64,000 nucleotides of DNA from Kitasatospora atroaurantiaca (GCF_007828955.1 NZ_VIVR01000001.1:6634001-6698000), one strand, 5' to 3'. Shown: positions 1 through 8,629, counted from the first letter of the stretch. A program made the numbers and translations. Notes: generated from the letters alone by a model not told the origin.

Positions 1-23
1 GGTGACGGAGAGGGCCTTCCGAT

Positions 24-45
24 TCGCGCAGTTCCCCGCGCCCCT
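24..45. repeat. Half-copy of a dispersed palindromic repeat
   Basis: This segment matches the right-hand arm of the repeat family described at 45703, 47826, 59468 and 59640 (CGCGCAGTTCCCCGCGCCCC core). Only one arm lies inside the window, so the partner may be beyond the left edge. The following stretch to position 121 has a short direct duplication (GTCAGGCTCG twice, near 65 and 80) and no gene. Confidence 0.6.
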
Positions 46-121
46 CCTGGCTCGCCGAACGCGTCAGGCTCGTCGAGGTCGTCAGGCTCGCCGAAGTCGC
101 GTCGGGCCTGCCGGAGCCGCG

Positions 122-490
122 TCAGCTGTAGACGGGCCCGGTGAACTTCTCGCCGGGGCCCGCGCCGGGAGCGTCCGGCACGAGCGAGGCCTCGCGGAAG
201 GCGAGCTGCAGTGACTTCAGGCCGTCCCGCAGCGGAGCCGCGTGGAAGTTGCTGATCTCGGGAGCCCCGGCGGTGACCAGGCCGGCCAGCGCGGTGATCA
301 GCTTGCGGGCCTCGTCCAGGTCCTTGTCCGCCTCGCCGCTCTCGGCGAGCCCGCACTTCACGGCGGCCGCGCTCATCAGGTGCACCGCGACGGTGGTGAT
401 CACCTCGACGGCCGGGACCTCGGCGATGTCGCGGGTGAGGTCGTCGAAGCCGGTCGCCTCGTCGTTGCTGTCGGTGGGCTGGCTGCTCAA
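122..490 (-). CDS. DUF1844 domain protein
   Basis: A 122-residue acidic protein of unknown function. The core PAVEVITTVAVHLMSAAAVKCGL followed by a helix with LDEARKLITALAGL is typical of DUF1844 proteins, which in actinomycetes lie divergent from infC, as here. No signal peptide or membrane segment is visible. The start is TTG at 490, preceded by GGAG about eight bases upstream; no ATG or GTG fits better. The family has no established biochemical role, so function is not inferred beyond conserved linkage to translation genes. Confidence 0.85.
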   Translation of the reverse strand: MSSQPTDSNDEATGFDDLTRDIAEVPAVEVITTVAVHLMSAAAVKCGLAESGEADKDLDEARKLITALAGLVTAGAPEISNFHAAPLRDGLKSLQLAFREASLVPDAPGAGPGEKFTGPVYS

Positions 491-579
491 GGTGGCTCAC
501 TCCGTAGTGCTGATGCGTACAGCAGGGAGCGTACAAGGGGCCCGTGAGGTGACGGACGGTTCGCCTGTCGGTTGAGCGG

Positions 580-617
580 AATAACACTCCCGGGAGAAAC
601 GCTGGTATGCTTCGAGA
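580..617 (+). promoter_or_regulatory. Possible infC promoter
   Basis: A TATGCT hexamer at 606-611 resembles a -10 element. The -35 region is weak (no good TTGACA-like match at 16-19 bases), which is common in Streptomyces. Transcription from about 617 would give a leader of roughly 360 nt ahead of infC. Inferred from sequence only. Confidence 0.35.
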
Positions 618-977
618 CTGACCGGCCAGGAGATCGCAAGACCTCCCGGCCAGCAAGTGGAGGCTCCACTCAGGAGGCCCGAGAGGGCAACCGCGAAAGT
701 CTCCCACCTGATCGGCCTAGCGGTCGACGGGTCCCGGTCCGCGACATCGGCCGCAAGGTATCGGTAGTCGCCAGCAGCGTCCCTCACCAGGGCGCCGCCC
801 CCGGTTGTGTGGAGCCCCGCCTGTGTACCGAGCGGGGCTTTTTTCGTGTCGCGGTGCATGCAGCCCACCAGCGAGTAGGCAGCGCAGCACGAATGAAGCC
901 CCGCCCAGTGGTCGAGTCCACTACGTGCGACCGCCGTCCGACGGCCGCATCGCAGAAGGTGCAACCGAGGAGGCCCC
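618..977 (+). promoter_or_regulatory. Long structured infC leader
   Basis: About 360 bases before infC with no convincing open reading frame. It contains GC-rich inverted segments (CCGGCCAGGAG near 622 against CTCCCGGCCAG near 645) and ends in the intrinsic terminator at 813-844, with roughly 130 further bases before the infC ribosome binding site. In Bacillus and some other bacteria the infC-rpmI-rplT operon is feedback-controlled by L20 or IF3 through a structured leader. The layout here suggests premature termination control, but no known leader family can be assigned by eye. Confidence 0.55.
813..844 (+). terminator. Intrinsic terminator inside the infC leader
   Basis: An 8-bp perfect stem (AGCCCCGC at 813-820, GCGGGGCT at 832-839) with an 11-base loop and a run of six T residues (839-844). 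Most terminators in this window lack a T tract, so this one is unusually canonical. It lies between the putative promoter and infC, where it could act as an attenuator. Confidence 0.8.
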
Positions 978-1712
978 ATCAGCACCGAGCCCCGCATCAA
1001 CGACCGGATTCGCGTCCCCGAGGTGCGACTCGTCGGTCCCAGCGGCGAGCAGGTCGGCATTGTGCCGCTTGCCAAGGCGCTGGAGCTTGCGCAGGAGTAC
1101 GACCTCGACCTGGTCGAGGTCGCGGCGACCGCCCGGCCGCCGGTGTGCAAGCTCATGGACTACGGCAAGTTCAAGTACGAGTCGGCCATGAAGGCCCGTG
1201 AGGCGCGCAAGAACCAGGCGCACACGGTCATCAAGGAGATGAAGCTCCGGCCGAAGATCGACCCGCACGACTATGACACCAAGAAGGGTCACGTCGTCCG
1301 GTTCCTCAAGCAGGGCGACAAGGTCAAGATCACGATCATGTTCCGCGGTCGTGAGCAGTCCCGCCCCGAGCTGGGCTTCCGACTGCTGCAGCGGCTGGCG
1401 AACGACGTCCAGGACCTGGGCTTCGTGGAGTCCTCGGCCAAGCAGGACGGCCGCAACATGATCATGGTTCTCGGCCCGCACAAGAAGAAGACCGAGGCGA
1501 TGGCCGAGGCCCGCGCCGCAGCGGACGCCCGCAAGGCCGAGCGCCAGGGCCGGAACACCGGCTCGGACGACGCCCAGGTCGCGGATGACGACGCTGCTCT
1601 CGAGGCCGAGAACGCGGCGGCCGAGGCGGAGGCAGCCGAGGCGGAGGCCGACGCGGCCGACGTCGAGGACGCCGAGGTCGAGCAGCCGGCCGAGGCCACT
1701 CAGGACGCCTGA
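978..1712 (+). CDS. infC: Translation initiation factor IF-3 (ATC start)
   Basis: IF-3 binds the 30S subunit, prevents premature 50S joining and proofreads initiator tRNA and start codon choice. The N-domain runs over residues 1-80 (RINDRIR, EVRLVG, PPVCKLMDYGKFKYE) and the C-domain over about 85-175 (KITIMFRGRE, GRNMIMVLGP). A tail of about 65 residues rich in Ala, Glu and Asp is an actinobacterial extension. A GTG at 1023 would remove the conserved IND-IR motif. The upstream frame has no ATG, GTG or TTG before a stop at 894, and GAGGAGG (967-973) sits 4 bases before ATC at 978. Rare AUU/AUC starts are known for infC and permit IF-3 autoregulation. First gene of infC-rpmI-rplT. Confidence 0.92.
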   Translation: MSTEPRINDRIRVPEVRLVGPSGEQVGIVPLAKALELAQEYDLDLVEVAATARPPVCKLMDYGKFKYESAMKAREARKNQAHTVIKEMKLRPKIDPHDYDTKKGHVVRFLKQGDKVKITIMFRGREQSRPELGFRLLQRLANDVQDLGFVESSAKQDGRNMIMVLGPHKKKTEAMAEARAAADARKAERQGRNTGSDDAQVADDDAALEAENAAAEAEAAEAEADAADVEDAEVEQPAEATQDA

Positions 1713-1853
1713 GCCCAGTGCTCACGGCGGCCCGAGCGGACCGGCCACACTGAGGTACCGGGGCGGCCTGCCCTGAGTATCAGGATCAATCCAGTCCCCG
1801 CCCGTGCGGAAACGCGCGGGCGGTCGGACGGACCGACGAGGAGAAACGGCGAC

Positions 1854-2048
1854 ATGCCGAAGCAAAAGACCCACAGCGGCGCCAGCAAGCGCTTCAAGAT
1901 CAGCGGCTCCGGCAAGGTGCTGCGCGAGCGTGCCGGCCGTCGCCACCTGCTCGAGCACAAGCCCTCGACGCTGACCCGCAAGCTCGCCGGCACCGTCGAG
2001 CTCGCCCCGGCCGACGCGAAGAAGATCAAGAAGCTTCTCGGCAAGTGA
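1854..2048 (+). CDS. rpmI: 50S ribosomal protein L35
   Basis: A 64-residue basic protein of normal L35 length, beginning MPKQKTHSGASKRFK and containing the conserved RHLLEHKPS segment. It binds 23S rRNA in the large subunit. The start is ATG with GAGGAG about 9 bases upstream. It lies between infC and rplT in the order conserved across bacteria; the 141-base gap from infC has no clear terminator, so co-transcription is likely. Confidence 0.97.
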   Translation: MPKQKTHSGASKRFKISGSGKVLRERAGRRHLLEHKPSTLTRKLAGTVELAPADAKKIKKLLGK

Positions 2049-2155
2049 TCGCCCACCCGCCGCTTCCTGGAGCAGCGGGGCAGCTGATCCTCCCGATCCA
2101 TTCGTCATGACGGACCACGTGAAGTAGTCCGTGGTCCAACCCAAGGAGTAATGAA

Positions 2156-2542
2156 GTGGCACGCGTCAAGCGGGCAGTGAACGCCCACAAGAAGCGCCGG
2201 GTCATCCTCGAGCGGGCCAGCGGCTACCGCGGCCAGCGGTCGCGCCTGTACCGCAAGGCCAAGGAGCAGGTCACCCACTCGCTCGTTTACAACTACAACG
2301 ACCGCAAGAAGCGTAAGGGTGACTTCCGCCAGCTCTGGATCCAGCGCATCAACGCTGCGGCCCGTGCCAACGGCATCACCTACAACCGCTTCGTGCAGGG
2401 TCTGAAGGCCGCCAGCGTCGAGATCGACCGCAAGATGCTGGCCGAGCTGGCCGTCAACGACCCGGGCGCGTTCGCCGCGCTGGTCGAGGTGGCCCAGAAG
2501 GCGCTGCCCGAGGACGTCAACGCTCCCAAGGTTGCCGCCTGA
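2156..2542 (+). CDS. rplT: 50S ribosomal protein L20
   Basis: A 128-residue L20, normal length, with the conserved N-terminal ARVKRAVNAHKKRR and the FRQLWIQRINAAARANG block. L20 binds 23S rRNA early in 50S assembly and in some bacteria represses its own operon. The start is GTG at 2156, preceded by AAGGAG; the nearby ATG at 2151 is out of frame. Last gene of the infC operon, followed by a strong hairpin. Confidence 0.97.
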   Translation: MARVKRAVNAHKKRRVILERASGYRGQRSRLYRKAKEQVTHSLVYNYNDRKKRKGDFRQLWIQRINAAARANGITYNRFVQGLKAASVEIDRKMLAELAVNDPGAFAALVEVAQKALPEDVNAPKVAA

Positions 2543-2573
2543 TCCACTCCGGCTGATCCCGTCAGCCGAGTAA

Positions 2574-2605
2574 CTCAGACCCGCAGGCTCGCCTGCGGGT
2601 CTGAG
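2574..2605 (+). terminator. Terminator of the infC-rpmI-rplT operon
   Basis: A perfect 15-bp inverted repeat (2574-2588 with 2591-2605) directly downstream of rplT. There is no T tract, as is usual for strong GC-rich Streptomyces terminators. It lies 36 bases before the next gene on the same strand. Confidence 0.8.
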
Positions 2606-2641
2606 TGCATCCAGGGCCTTTACTCCCACAGAGACGAGACC

Positions 2642-3508
2642 ATGCACAGCCCCGACGCCCCCCTGCTCACCTCCCTGCGCTCGCCCCGCGTCATCGCGGC
2701 CCGCAAGCTGGCCAAGCGGAACCAGCGCAGCAAGGAGCGGCGCTTCCTCGCCGAGGGCCCGCAGGCCGTCCGCGAGGCCGTCGCGTACGGGCAGCCGACG
2801 GGGTCGGCCGAGCATGTCGTGGTCGAGATCTACCTGACCCCGGAGGCCGCCGAGCGGCACGCCGACATCGTCTCGGCCGCCCGAGCCGAAGGCCTGCCGG
2901 TGCTCACCGCCAGCGACGAGGTGATCGCCGAGATCTGCGACACCGTCACCCCGCAGGGCATCGTCGCCCTCTGCCGCTTCCTGGACACCCCCTTCGAGGA
3001 GGTGCTCAAGGCCCGCCCGCAGCTGGTCGCCGTGCTGGCCCACGTCCGCGACCCCGGGAATGCCGGCACCGTGCTGCGTACCGCCGACGCGGCCGGTGCG
3101 GACGCGGTGATCCTCACCGACGCGTCGGTGGACCCGTACAACCCGAAGGCCGTCCGGGCCTCCGTCGGCAGCCTGTTCCACCTCCCGTTCGCCGTCGGCG
3201 TCCCGGTCGAGGAGGCCGTCGGGCGGCTGCGTGAGGCGGGCGTACGGGTGCTGGCGGCCGACGGGGCGGGGGAGCGGGACCTCGACCAGGAGCTGGACGA
3301 GGGCACCCTGGGCGCCCCCGGAGCCTGGGTCTTCGGCAACGAGGCCTGGGGCCTGCCGGAGGAGACCCGCGCACTCGCCGACGAGGTGGTGCGCGTGCCC
3401 ATCCATGGTCACGCCGAGAGCCTCAACCTCGCCACGGCCGCCGCCGTCTGCCTCTACGCCTCCGCCCGCGCGCAGCGGTCGCCCGGAGGGTGTCGCGCAC
3501 AGGGGTAG
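2642..3508 (+). CDS. TrmH/SpoU-family RNA 2'-O-methyltransferase
   Basis: A 288-residue SPOUT methyltransferase. The N-terminal substrate-binding part (AKRNQRSKERRFLAEGPQAV) resembles the RlmB-like L30e fold. The SpoU catalytic domain follows with motif 1 (HVRDPGNAGTVLRTADAAGAD), motif 2 (VFGNEAWGL) and motif 3 (IPIHGHAESLNLATAAAV-like, here VPIHG), which form the knotted SAM site and the catalytic Arg/Asn. It probably methylates ribose in rRNA or tRNA; the exact target cannot be read from sequence. The location after rplT is conserved in Streptomyces. The start is ATG with a weak GAGACGAGA site. Confidence 0.9.
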   Translation: MHSPDAPLLTSLRSPRVIAARKLAKRNQRSKERRFLAEGPQAVREAVAYGQPTGSAEHVVVEIYLTPEAAERHADIVSAARAEGLPVLTASDEVIAEICDTVTPQGIVALCRFLDTPFEEVLKARPQLVAVLAHVRDPGNAGTVLRTADAAGADAVILTDASVDPYNPKAVRASVGSLFHLPFAVGVPVEEAVGRLREAGVRVLAADGAGERDLDQELDEGTLGAPGAWVFGNEAWGLPEETRALADEVVRVPIHGHAESLNLATAAAVCLYASARAQRSPGGCRAQG

Positions 3509-3566
3509 GGGCGCTAGGGTCGGGCAGTGGGGGCACGGATACGGTGGGTAAGCGGGGAGGACGCCC

Positions 3567-4670
3567 ATGGTCGGCAGCGGTTCTGTGGTGAACCCGGACG
3601 ACCTGCCGGACGGCTTGGTGATCGCCGACGCGTCCGGTGCGGTGGTCTGCTTCAACCGCGCCGCCGCCCGGATCACCGGCATCGGTCCCGGTACGGCCCT
3701 GGGGGCCTCGCTGGAGCAGGCGCTCCCGCTGGAGGACCTGGACGGCCGCCGCTGGTGGAAGCTGACCGACCCGTACGGCGGCCTGGCCACCCGTACCGGA
3801 CAGCCCGAGCGCAACCTCTTACTGCCCGGCGGCCGTGAGGTGCTGGTCTCCGCCCGCTACGTCCGCGAGCGCCCGCAGGGCCCGGTGCACCGGGTGGTGG
3901 TCGCGCTGCGCGGCACCGAGGCGCGCCGCCGTACCGAGCGCAGCCACGCCGAGCTGATCGCCACCGTGGCCCACGAGCTGCGTTCCCCGCTCACCAGCGT
4001 CAAGGGCTTCACCGCGACGCTGCTGGCCAAGTGGGAGCGGTTCACCGACGGCCAGAAGCGCGTGATGCTCGAGACCGTCGACGCGGACGCGGACCGGGTC
4101 ACCCGGCTGATCGCCGAGCTGCTCGACATCTCCCGGATCGACGCCGGGCGGCTGGAGATCCGCAAGCAGGTGGTCGACCTGGCGGCCGCCGTGCGGCGGC
4201 ACGTGGACGGCAAGGTGGCGGCCGGCATCCCGGCCGAGCGCTTCGACATCCGGATCGCCGAGCCGCTCACCCAGCTCTGGGCCGACCCCGACAAGATCGA
4301 CCAGGTGCTGGCCAACCTGCTGGAAAATGCGGTGCGGCACGGCGAGGGAACTGTCACGATCGAGCTGGCGCCCGCCAAGGAAGTGGTGGAGGCGGCCGGC
4401 TGGGAGCGTCCCGGCACCCCGCCCAGGGTCCTGGAAGGAACTGCGGTCACCGTGAGCGACGAAGGTACCGGCATCCCCGAGGAGTCGATGCCGCGCGTCT
4501 TCACCCGGTTCTGGCGCGGCTCCAAGCGCGGCGGCACCGGCCTGGGCCTCTATATCGTCAAGGGCATCGTCGAGGCCCACGGCGGCACCATCCGGATCAG
4601 CCGCGCGCCCGGCGGCGGCGCCCGCTTCCGATTTATCCTGCCCGCAGGAGTGCCCGACTTCATGCTCTGA
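3567..4670 (+). CDS. PAS-domain sensor histidine kinase
   Basis: A 367-residue cytoplasmic kinase with no membrane segments. A PAS-like domain covers residues about 10-115 (GLVIADASGAVVCFNRAAARITG). The HisKA segment carries the H-box AHELRSPLTS (His near residue 136), followed by N-box NLLENAVRHG, G1 DEGTGIP and G2 GTGLGLYIVKG of the HATPase domain. It should autophosphorylate and signal to a response regulator, but none is adjacent, so it is an orphan kinase. The start is ATG at 3567 behind GGGAGGA. The 3' end, including the stop codon, lies inside a 33-bp tandem duplication. Confidence 0.92.
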   Translation: MVGSGSVVNPDDLPDGLVIADASGAVVCFNRAAARITGIGPGTALGASLEQALPLEDLDGRRWWKLTDPYGGLATRTGQPERNLLLPGGREVLVSARYVRERPQGPVHRVVVALRGTEARRRTERSHAELIATVAHELRSPLTSVKGFTATLLAKWERFTDGQKRVMLETVDADADRVTRLIAELLDISRIDAGRLEIRKQVVDLAAAVRRHVDGKVAAGIPAERFDIRIAEPLTQLWADPDKIDQVLANLLENAVRHGEGTVTIELAPAKEVVEAAGWERPGTPPRVLEGTAVTVSDEGTGIPEESMPRVFTRFWRGSKRGGTGLGLYIVKGIVEAHGGTIRISRAPGGGARFRFILPAGVPDFML

Positions 4671-4726
4671 AAGAGTATGAACGACAAGCACAGCATGCTC
4701 TGAAAGAGCATGAACGACAAGCACAG
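4661..4726. repeat. Two tandem copies of a 33-bp unit over the kinase stop codon
   Basis: Units 4661-4693 and 4694-4726 are identical except one base (GTATG versus GCATG). Each carries a dyad; in unit 2 it is perfect, CATGCTCT-GAA-AGAGCATG (4694-4712). The first unit contains the last codons and TGA of the kinase gene. A decayed third start (CGTGCTGTGAG) follows. It may act as a transcript-end hairpin or be a recent slippage duplication. The remaining stretch to pheS (4733-4936) shows no clear feature. Confidence 0.85.
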
Positions 4727-4936
4727 CGTGCTGTGAGTACTTCCAGCGACGGGCGTTCTGCGGGCTGCGACTACACTCGACCTTTGGCGTTGTGGGACGC
4801 CCTGCGCGGCGGTGCCGCGGACATCCTTCCTCCACCTGCGGAGATCGGCTGCCCGTGCCCCGGCCACGCAGTGCGTAACGCAGAGGCGAAGACCTTTACC
4901 TGAGCACGGACGAGCAGGAGCACGGGAAAGATAGAG

Positions 4937-6058
4937 ATGTCGGCACCCAATAAGTCGTACGACCCGGTAGAGGTCGAGGCACTCAAGCCCGAAGAGGTCG
5001 AGCGAGCCCGGGACGAGGCCGTCGCGGCCTTCGCCGCGGCCGGCACCCTCGACGAGCTCAAGCAGGCCAAGGTCGCCCACACCGGCGACCGGTCGGCCCT
5101 CTCGCTCGCCAACCGCGAGATCGGCGCGCTGCCCCCGCACGCCAAGGCGGCGGCCGGCAAGCTGATCGGCCAGGCCCGCGGCGCCGTCAACCAGGCGCTG
5201 GCGAAGCGTCAGGTGGAGCTGGAGGCGGAGCGCGACGCCCGCGTGCTGGTCGAGGAGGCGGTGGACGTCACCCTGCCGTACGACCGCACCCCGCGCGGCG
5301 CCCGGCACCCGCTGACCACGCTCGCGGAGCGCATCGAGGACACCTTCATCGCGATGGGCTACGAGGTCGCCGAGGGCCCCGAGGTGGAGGCCGAGTGGCT
5401 CAACTTCGACGCCCTCAACCTCGGCGAGGACCACCCGGCCCGCTCGATGCAGGACACCTTCTTCGTCCAGGCCCCGGACGGCTCGCCCGACTCCGGCGTC
5501 GTGCTGCGCACCCAGACCTCCCCGGTCCAGGCCCGCACCCTGCTCGACCGCGAGCCCCCGGTCTACGTCGTCTGCCCCGGCCGGGTCTACCGGACCGACG
5601 AGCTGGACGCCACCCACACCCCGGTCTTCCGGCAGGTCGAGGGCCTGGCGGTGGACGAGGGCATCACCTTCGCCGACCTCAAGGGCACCATCGAGCAGCT
5701 GGTCTCCAAGCTGATCGGCGACGGCCTGGAGCTGCGCTGGCGGCCCTCGTACTTCCCGTTCACCGAGCCGAGCGCCGAGATCGACCTGCAGTGCTTCGTC
5801 TGCCGCGGCGAGAGCGTCGGCAACCCGGACCGGCCCTGCCGCACCTGCTCCTCCGAGGGCTGGATCGAACTGGGCGGCTGCGGCGTGGTCAACCCGCGCG
5901 TGCTGGTCGCCTGCGGGGTCGACCCGAGCCGCTACAGCGGGTTCGCCTTCGGCCTGGGCCTGGAGCGAATCCTGATGAACCGCCACAACGTCGCCGACAT
6001 GCGCGACATGGTCGAGGGTGACGTCCGCTTCACCCTCCCGTTCGGGATGGAGATCTGA
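4937..6058 (+). CDS. pheS: Phenylalanyl-tRNA synthetase alpha subunit
   Basis: A 373-residue alpha subunit that forms the catalytic core of the (alpha-beta)2 enzyme charging tRNA-Phe. An N-terminal coiled coil (residues about 15-100) is followed by the class II catalytic domain: motif 1 region HPLTTLAERIEDTFIAMGYEVAEGPE, motif 2 FRQVEGLAVDE, and motif 3 FGLGLERILMN. A PSAEIDLQCFVC-type segment with Cys pairs is present, as in many actinobacterial PheS. Length is normal. pheT starts on the last base of the stop codon (TGATG), indicating translational coupling. Confidence 0.97.
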   Translation: MSAPNKSYDPVEVEALKPEEVERARDEAVAAFAAAGTLDELKQAKVAHTGDRSALSLANREIGALPPHAKAAAGKLIGQARGAVNQALAKRQVELEAERDARVLVEEAVDVTLPYDRTPRGARHPLTTLAERIEDTFIAMGYEVAEGPEVEAEWLNFDALNLGEDHPARSMQDTFFVQAPDGSPDSGVVLRTQTSPVQARTLLDREPPVYVVCPGRVYRTDELDATHTPVFRQVEGLAVDEGITFADLKGTIEQLVSKLIGDGLELRWRPSYFPFTEPSAEIDLQCFVCRGESVGNPDRPCRTCSSEGWIELGGCGVVNPRVLVACGVDPSRYSGFAFGLGLERILMNRHNVADMRDMVEGDVRFTLPFGMEI

Positions 6059-8559
6059 TGCGCGTCCCTCTTTCCTGGCTGCGCGAGTACGTCGACCTCC
6101 CCGTGAGTGAGACCGGCCGCGATGTGGCGGAGCGGCTGATCCGCGCGGGTCTGGAGGTCGAGACCGTCGAGCAGATCGGCGCCGACCTCAAGGGCCCGCT
6201 GGTGGTCGGCGAGGTGCTCTCCATCGAGGAGCTGTCCGGCTTCAAGAAGCCGATCCGGCACTGCTTCGTCAACGTCGGTACCGCCAACGGCACCGGTGAG
6301 CCGCAGGAGATCGTCTGCGGCGCGACCAACTTCGCCGTCGGCGACAAGGTCGTCGTGGTCCTCCCGGGCGCCGTGCTGCCCGGCCCCTTCCCGATCGCCG
6401 CGCGGCAGACCTACGGCCACACCTCGGCCGGCATGATCTGCTCCGCCCGCGAGCTCGGCATGGGCGACGACCACAACGGCATCATCGTCCTGGAGTCCCA
6501 CCACGAGCCCGGCACCGACGCGATCCAGCTGCTCGAGCTGGTCGACGAGGTGCTGGACATCGCCGTCACCCCGGACCGCGGCTACTGCCTCTCCATGCGC
6601 GGTGTGGCCCGCGAGGCCGCCGCCGCGTACGGGCTGCCGCTGGCCGACCCGGCGCTGCTGGACGTGCCCCCGGCCAACGCGTACGGCTACCTGGTCAAGG
6701 TCGCCGACCCGGCCGGCTGCGACCGCTTCGTGGCCCGTACGGTCACCGGCGTCGACCCGACCGCGCAGTCGCCGATCTGGCTGCAGCGCCGCCTGCAGAA
6801 GTCGGGCATCCGGCCGATCTCGCTGACCGTCGACATCACCAACTACGTGATGCTGGAGGTCGGTCAGCCGCTGCACGCCTACGACCGCAGCCGGGTCGAC
6901 GGCCCGATCCAGGTCCGCCGGGCGGAGGAGGGCGAGACCCTCACCACCCTCGACGGGGTGAAGCGCAAGCTCTCCACCGAGGACCTGCTGATCTGCGACA
7001 ACAGCGGGCCGATCGGGCTCGCCGGTGTCATGGGCGGCTCCTCCACCGAGATCCTCGACGCGGCCGCCGGGCCGGGCACCACCGAGGTCATCATCGAGGC
7101 CGCACACTTCGAGCCGGTCACCATCGCCCGCGCGGTCAAGCGGCACAAGCTGCCCTCCGAGGCGTCCAAGCGCTTCGAGCGCGGCGTCGACCCGGAGGCG
7201 GCCCGGGCCGCCGCCCAGCGCGCGGTGGACCTGCTGGTCCTGATCGCCGGCGGCACCGCCGAGGCCGGGGTCACCGACATCGCGGCCCCGCACCCGCTGC
7301 GCACCATCGCCATCGACGCGGACCTGCCGGACCGGGTCGCGGGCACCGTGTACGGCCGCGAGACCGTCACGCGGCGCCTGCAGGAGATCGGCTGCACCGT
7401 CGCGGGCGCCGACATCCTGGAGGTCACCCCGCCGACCTGGCGCCCCGACCTCACCGACCCGTACGACCTCGCGGAGGAGGTCATCCGCCTGGAGGGCTAC
7501 GACAACGTGCCCGCCCGGATGCCCACCGTCCCGCCGGGCCGCGGCCTCACCGATGCCCAGCGCTTCCACCGCCGTACCGGTGTCGCGCTGGCCGGCGCGG
7601 GCTACGTCGAGGTCAACAACTACCCGTTCATCGGGGAGGCCGTTCTCGACGCGCTCGGCCTGGAGAAGGACGACGAGCGCCGCCGTACGGTCAAGCTGGT
7701 CAACCCGCTCAGCGACGAGGAGCCGGCGCTGCGCACCACGCTGCTGCCGGGCCTGCTCGGCGCGCTGCGGCGCAACATCGGCCGGGGCAACACCGACCTG
7801 GCCATCTTCGAGACCGGCACGGTCTTCCTCCCCAAGGAGGAGCTGAGGGTCGCGCCGCGGCTGCCCGTCGACCGCCGTCCGAGCGAGGCGGAGATCGCCG
7901 AGCTCAACGCGGCGCTGCCGGACCAGCCGCGCCGGGTCGCCGTCGCCCTCGCGGGTGAGCGGCTGCCGTCCGGCTGGTGGGCCAAGGGCGCGCAGGCCGG
8001 TTGGGCGGACGCCGTCGAGGCGGCCCGTACGGTCGCCCGCGCCGCAGGCGTGGAGCTGACGGTCCGCCAGGCCCAGCGTGCCCCGTGGCACCCGGGCCGC
8101 TGCGCGGAGCTGGTCGTGGCCGGCACCGAGCGGGTCGTCGGGTACGCCGGCGAGCTGCACCCGCGGGTCATCAAGGCGTTGCACCTGCCGGAGCGCACCA
8201 GCGCGATGGAGATCGACCTCGACCTGCTGGCCGCCGACGGCGAGCAGCGGGTCAGCGGCCCCGCCGTGTCCGCCTACCCGGTGGCCACCCAGGACGTGGC
8301 GCTGATCGTCGACTCGGCCGTCCCGGCCGCCGAGGTGGAGACCGCGCTGCGTGACGGTGCGGGCGAACTCCTCGAGTCCATCCGGCTGTTCGACGTCTTC
8401 ACCGGCGAGCAGGCGGGCGAGGGCAAGAAGTCGCTGGCATACACGCTGCGCTTCCGCGCGGCGGACCGCACGCTGACGGCCGACGAGGCCTCGGCCGCCC
8501 GTGAGTCGGCCGTGGCGGCCGCCACGGCGCGTACGGGCGCGGTGCTGCGCGGCGCCTGA
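6058..8559 (+). CDS. pheT: Phenylalanyl-tRNA synthetase beta subunit
   Basis: An 833-residue beta subunit of normal length. It contains an N-terminal tRNA-binding (EMAP-like) domain at about 40-160, the B3/B4 editing domain that hydrolyses Tyr-tRNA-Phe, B5, a catalytic-like domain and the C-terminal anticodon-binding FDX-ACB domain (LFDVFTGEQAGEGKKSLAYTLRFRAADRTL). The start overlaps the pheS stop by one base, so the subunits should be made in equal amounts. It ends just before a 25-bp hairpin shared with the convergent protease gene. Confidence 0.97.
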   Translation: MRVPLSWLREYVDLPVSETGRDVAERLIRAGLEVETVEQIGADLKGPLVVGEVLSIEELSGFKKPIRHCFVNVGTANGTGEPQEIVCGATNFAVGDKVVVVLPGAVLPGPFPIAARQTYGHTSAGMICSARELGMGDDHNGIIVLESHHEPGTDAIQLLELVDEVLDIAVTPDRGYCLSMRGVAREAAAAYGLPLADPALLDVPPANAYGYLVKVADPAGCDRFVARTVTGVDPTAQSPIWLQRRLQKSGIRPISLTVDITNYVMLEVGQPLHAYDRSRVDGPIQVRRAEEGETLTTLDGVKRKLSTEDLLICDNSGPIGLAGVMGGSSTEILDAAAGPGTTEVIIEAAHFEPVTIARAVKRHKLPSEASKRFERGVDPEAARAAAQRAVDLLVLIAGGTAEAGVTDIAAPHPLRTIAIDADLPDRVAGTVYGRETVTRRLQEIGCTVAGADILEVTPPTWRPDLTDPYDLAEEVIRLEGYDNVPARMPTVPPGRGLTDAQRFHRRTGVALAGAGYVEVNNYPFIGEAVLDALGLEKDDERRRTVKLVNPLSDEEPALRTTLLPGLLGALRRNIGRGNTDLAIFETGTVFLPKEELRVAPRLPVDRRPSEAEIAELNAALPDQPRRVAVALAGERLPSGWWAKGAQAGWADAVEAARTVARAAGVELTVRQAQRAPWHPGRCAELVVAGTERVVGYAGELHPRVIKALHLPERTSAMEIDLDLLAADGEQRVSGPAVSAYPVATQDVALIVDSAVPAAEVETALRDGAGELLESIRLFDVFTGEQAGEGKKSLAYTLRFRAADRTLTADEASAARESAVAAATARTGAVLRGA

Positions 8560-8575
8560 CGCGGTTCGTCCTTTT

Positions 8576-8629
8576 CGGAGCAGCACACCGCCCCGCCGGA
8601 TCCATCCGGCGGGGCGGTGTGCTGCTCCG
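8576..8629. terminator. Perfect 25-bp bidirectional terminator
   Basis: Arms 8576-8600 and 8605-8629 are perfect complements with a TCCA loop. It fills the gap between pheT on the plus strand and the subtilase gene on the minus strand, whose stop codon begins at 8632, so it probably terminates both transcripts. Confidence 0.88.

Noticed and set aside
1023..1712. infC starting at GTG 1023
   Set aside because: It would remove the conserved IF-3 N-terminal motif, and no ribosome site precedes it at proper distance.
4661..4726. CRISPR array
   Set aside because: Only two units, directly abutting without spacers, and no cas genes.
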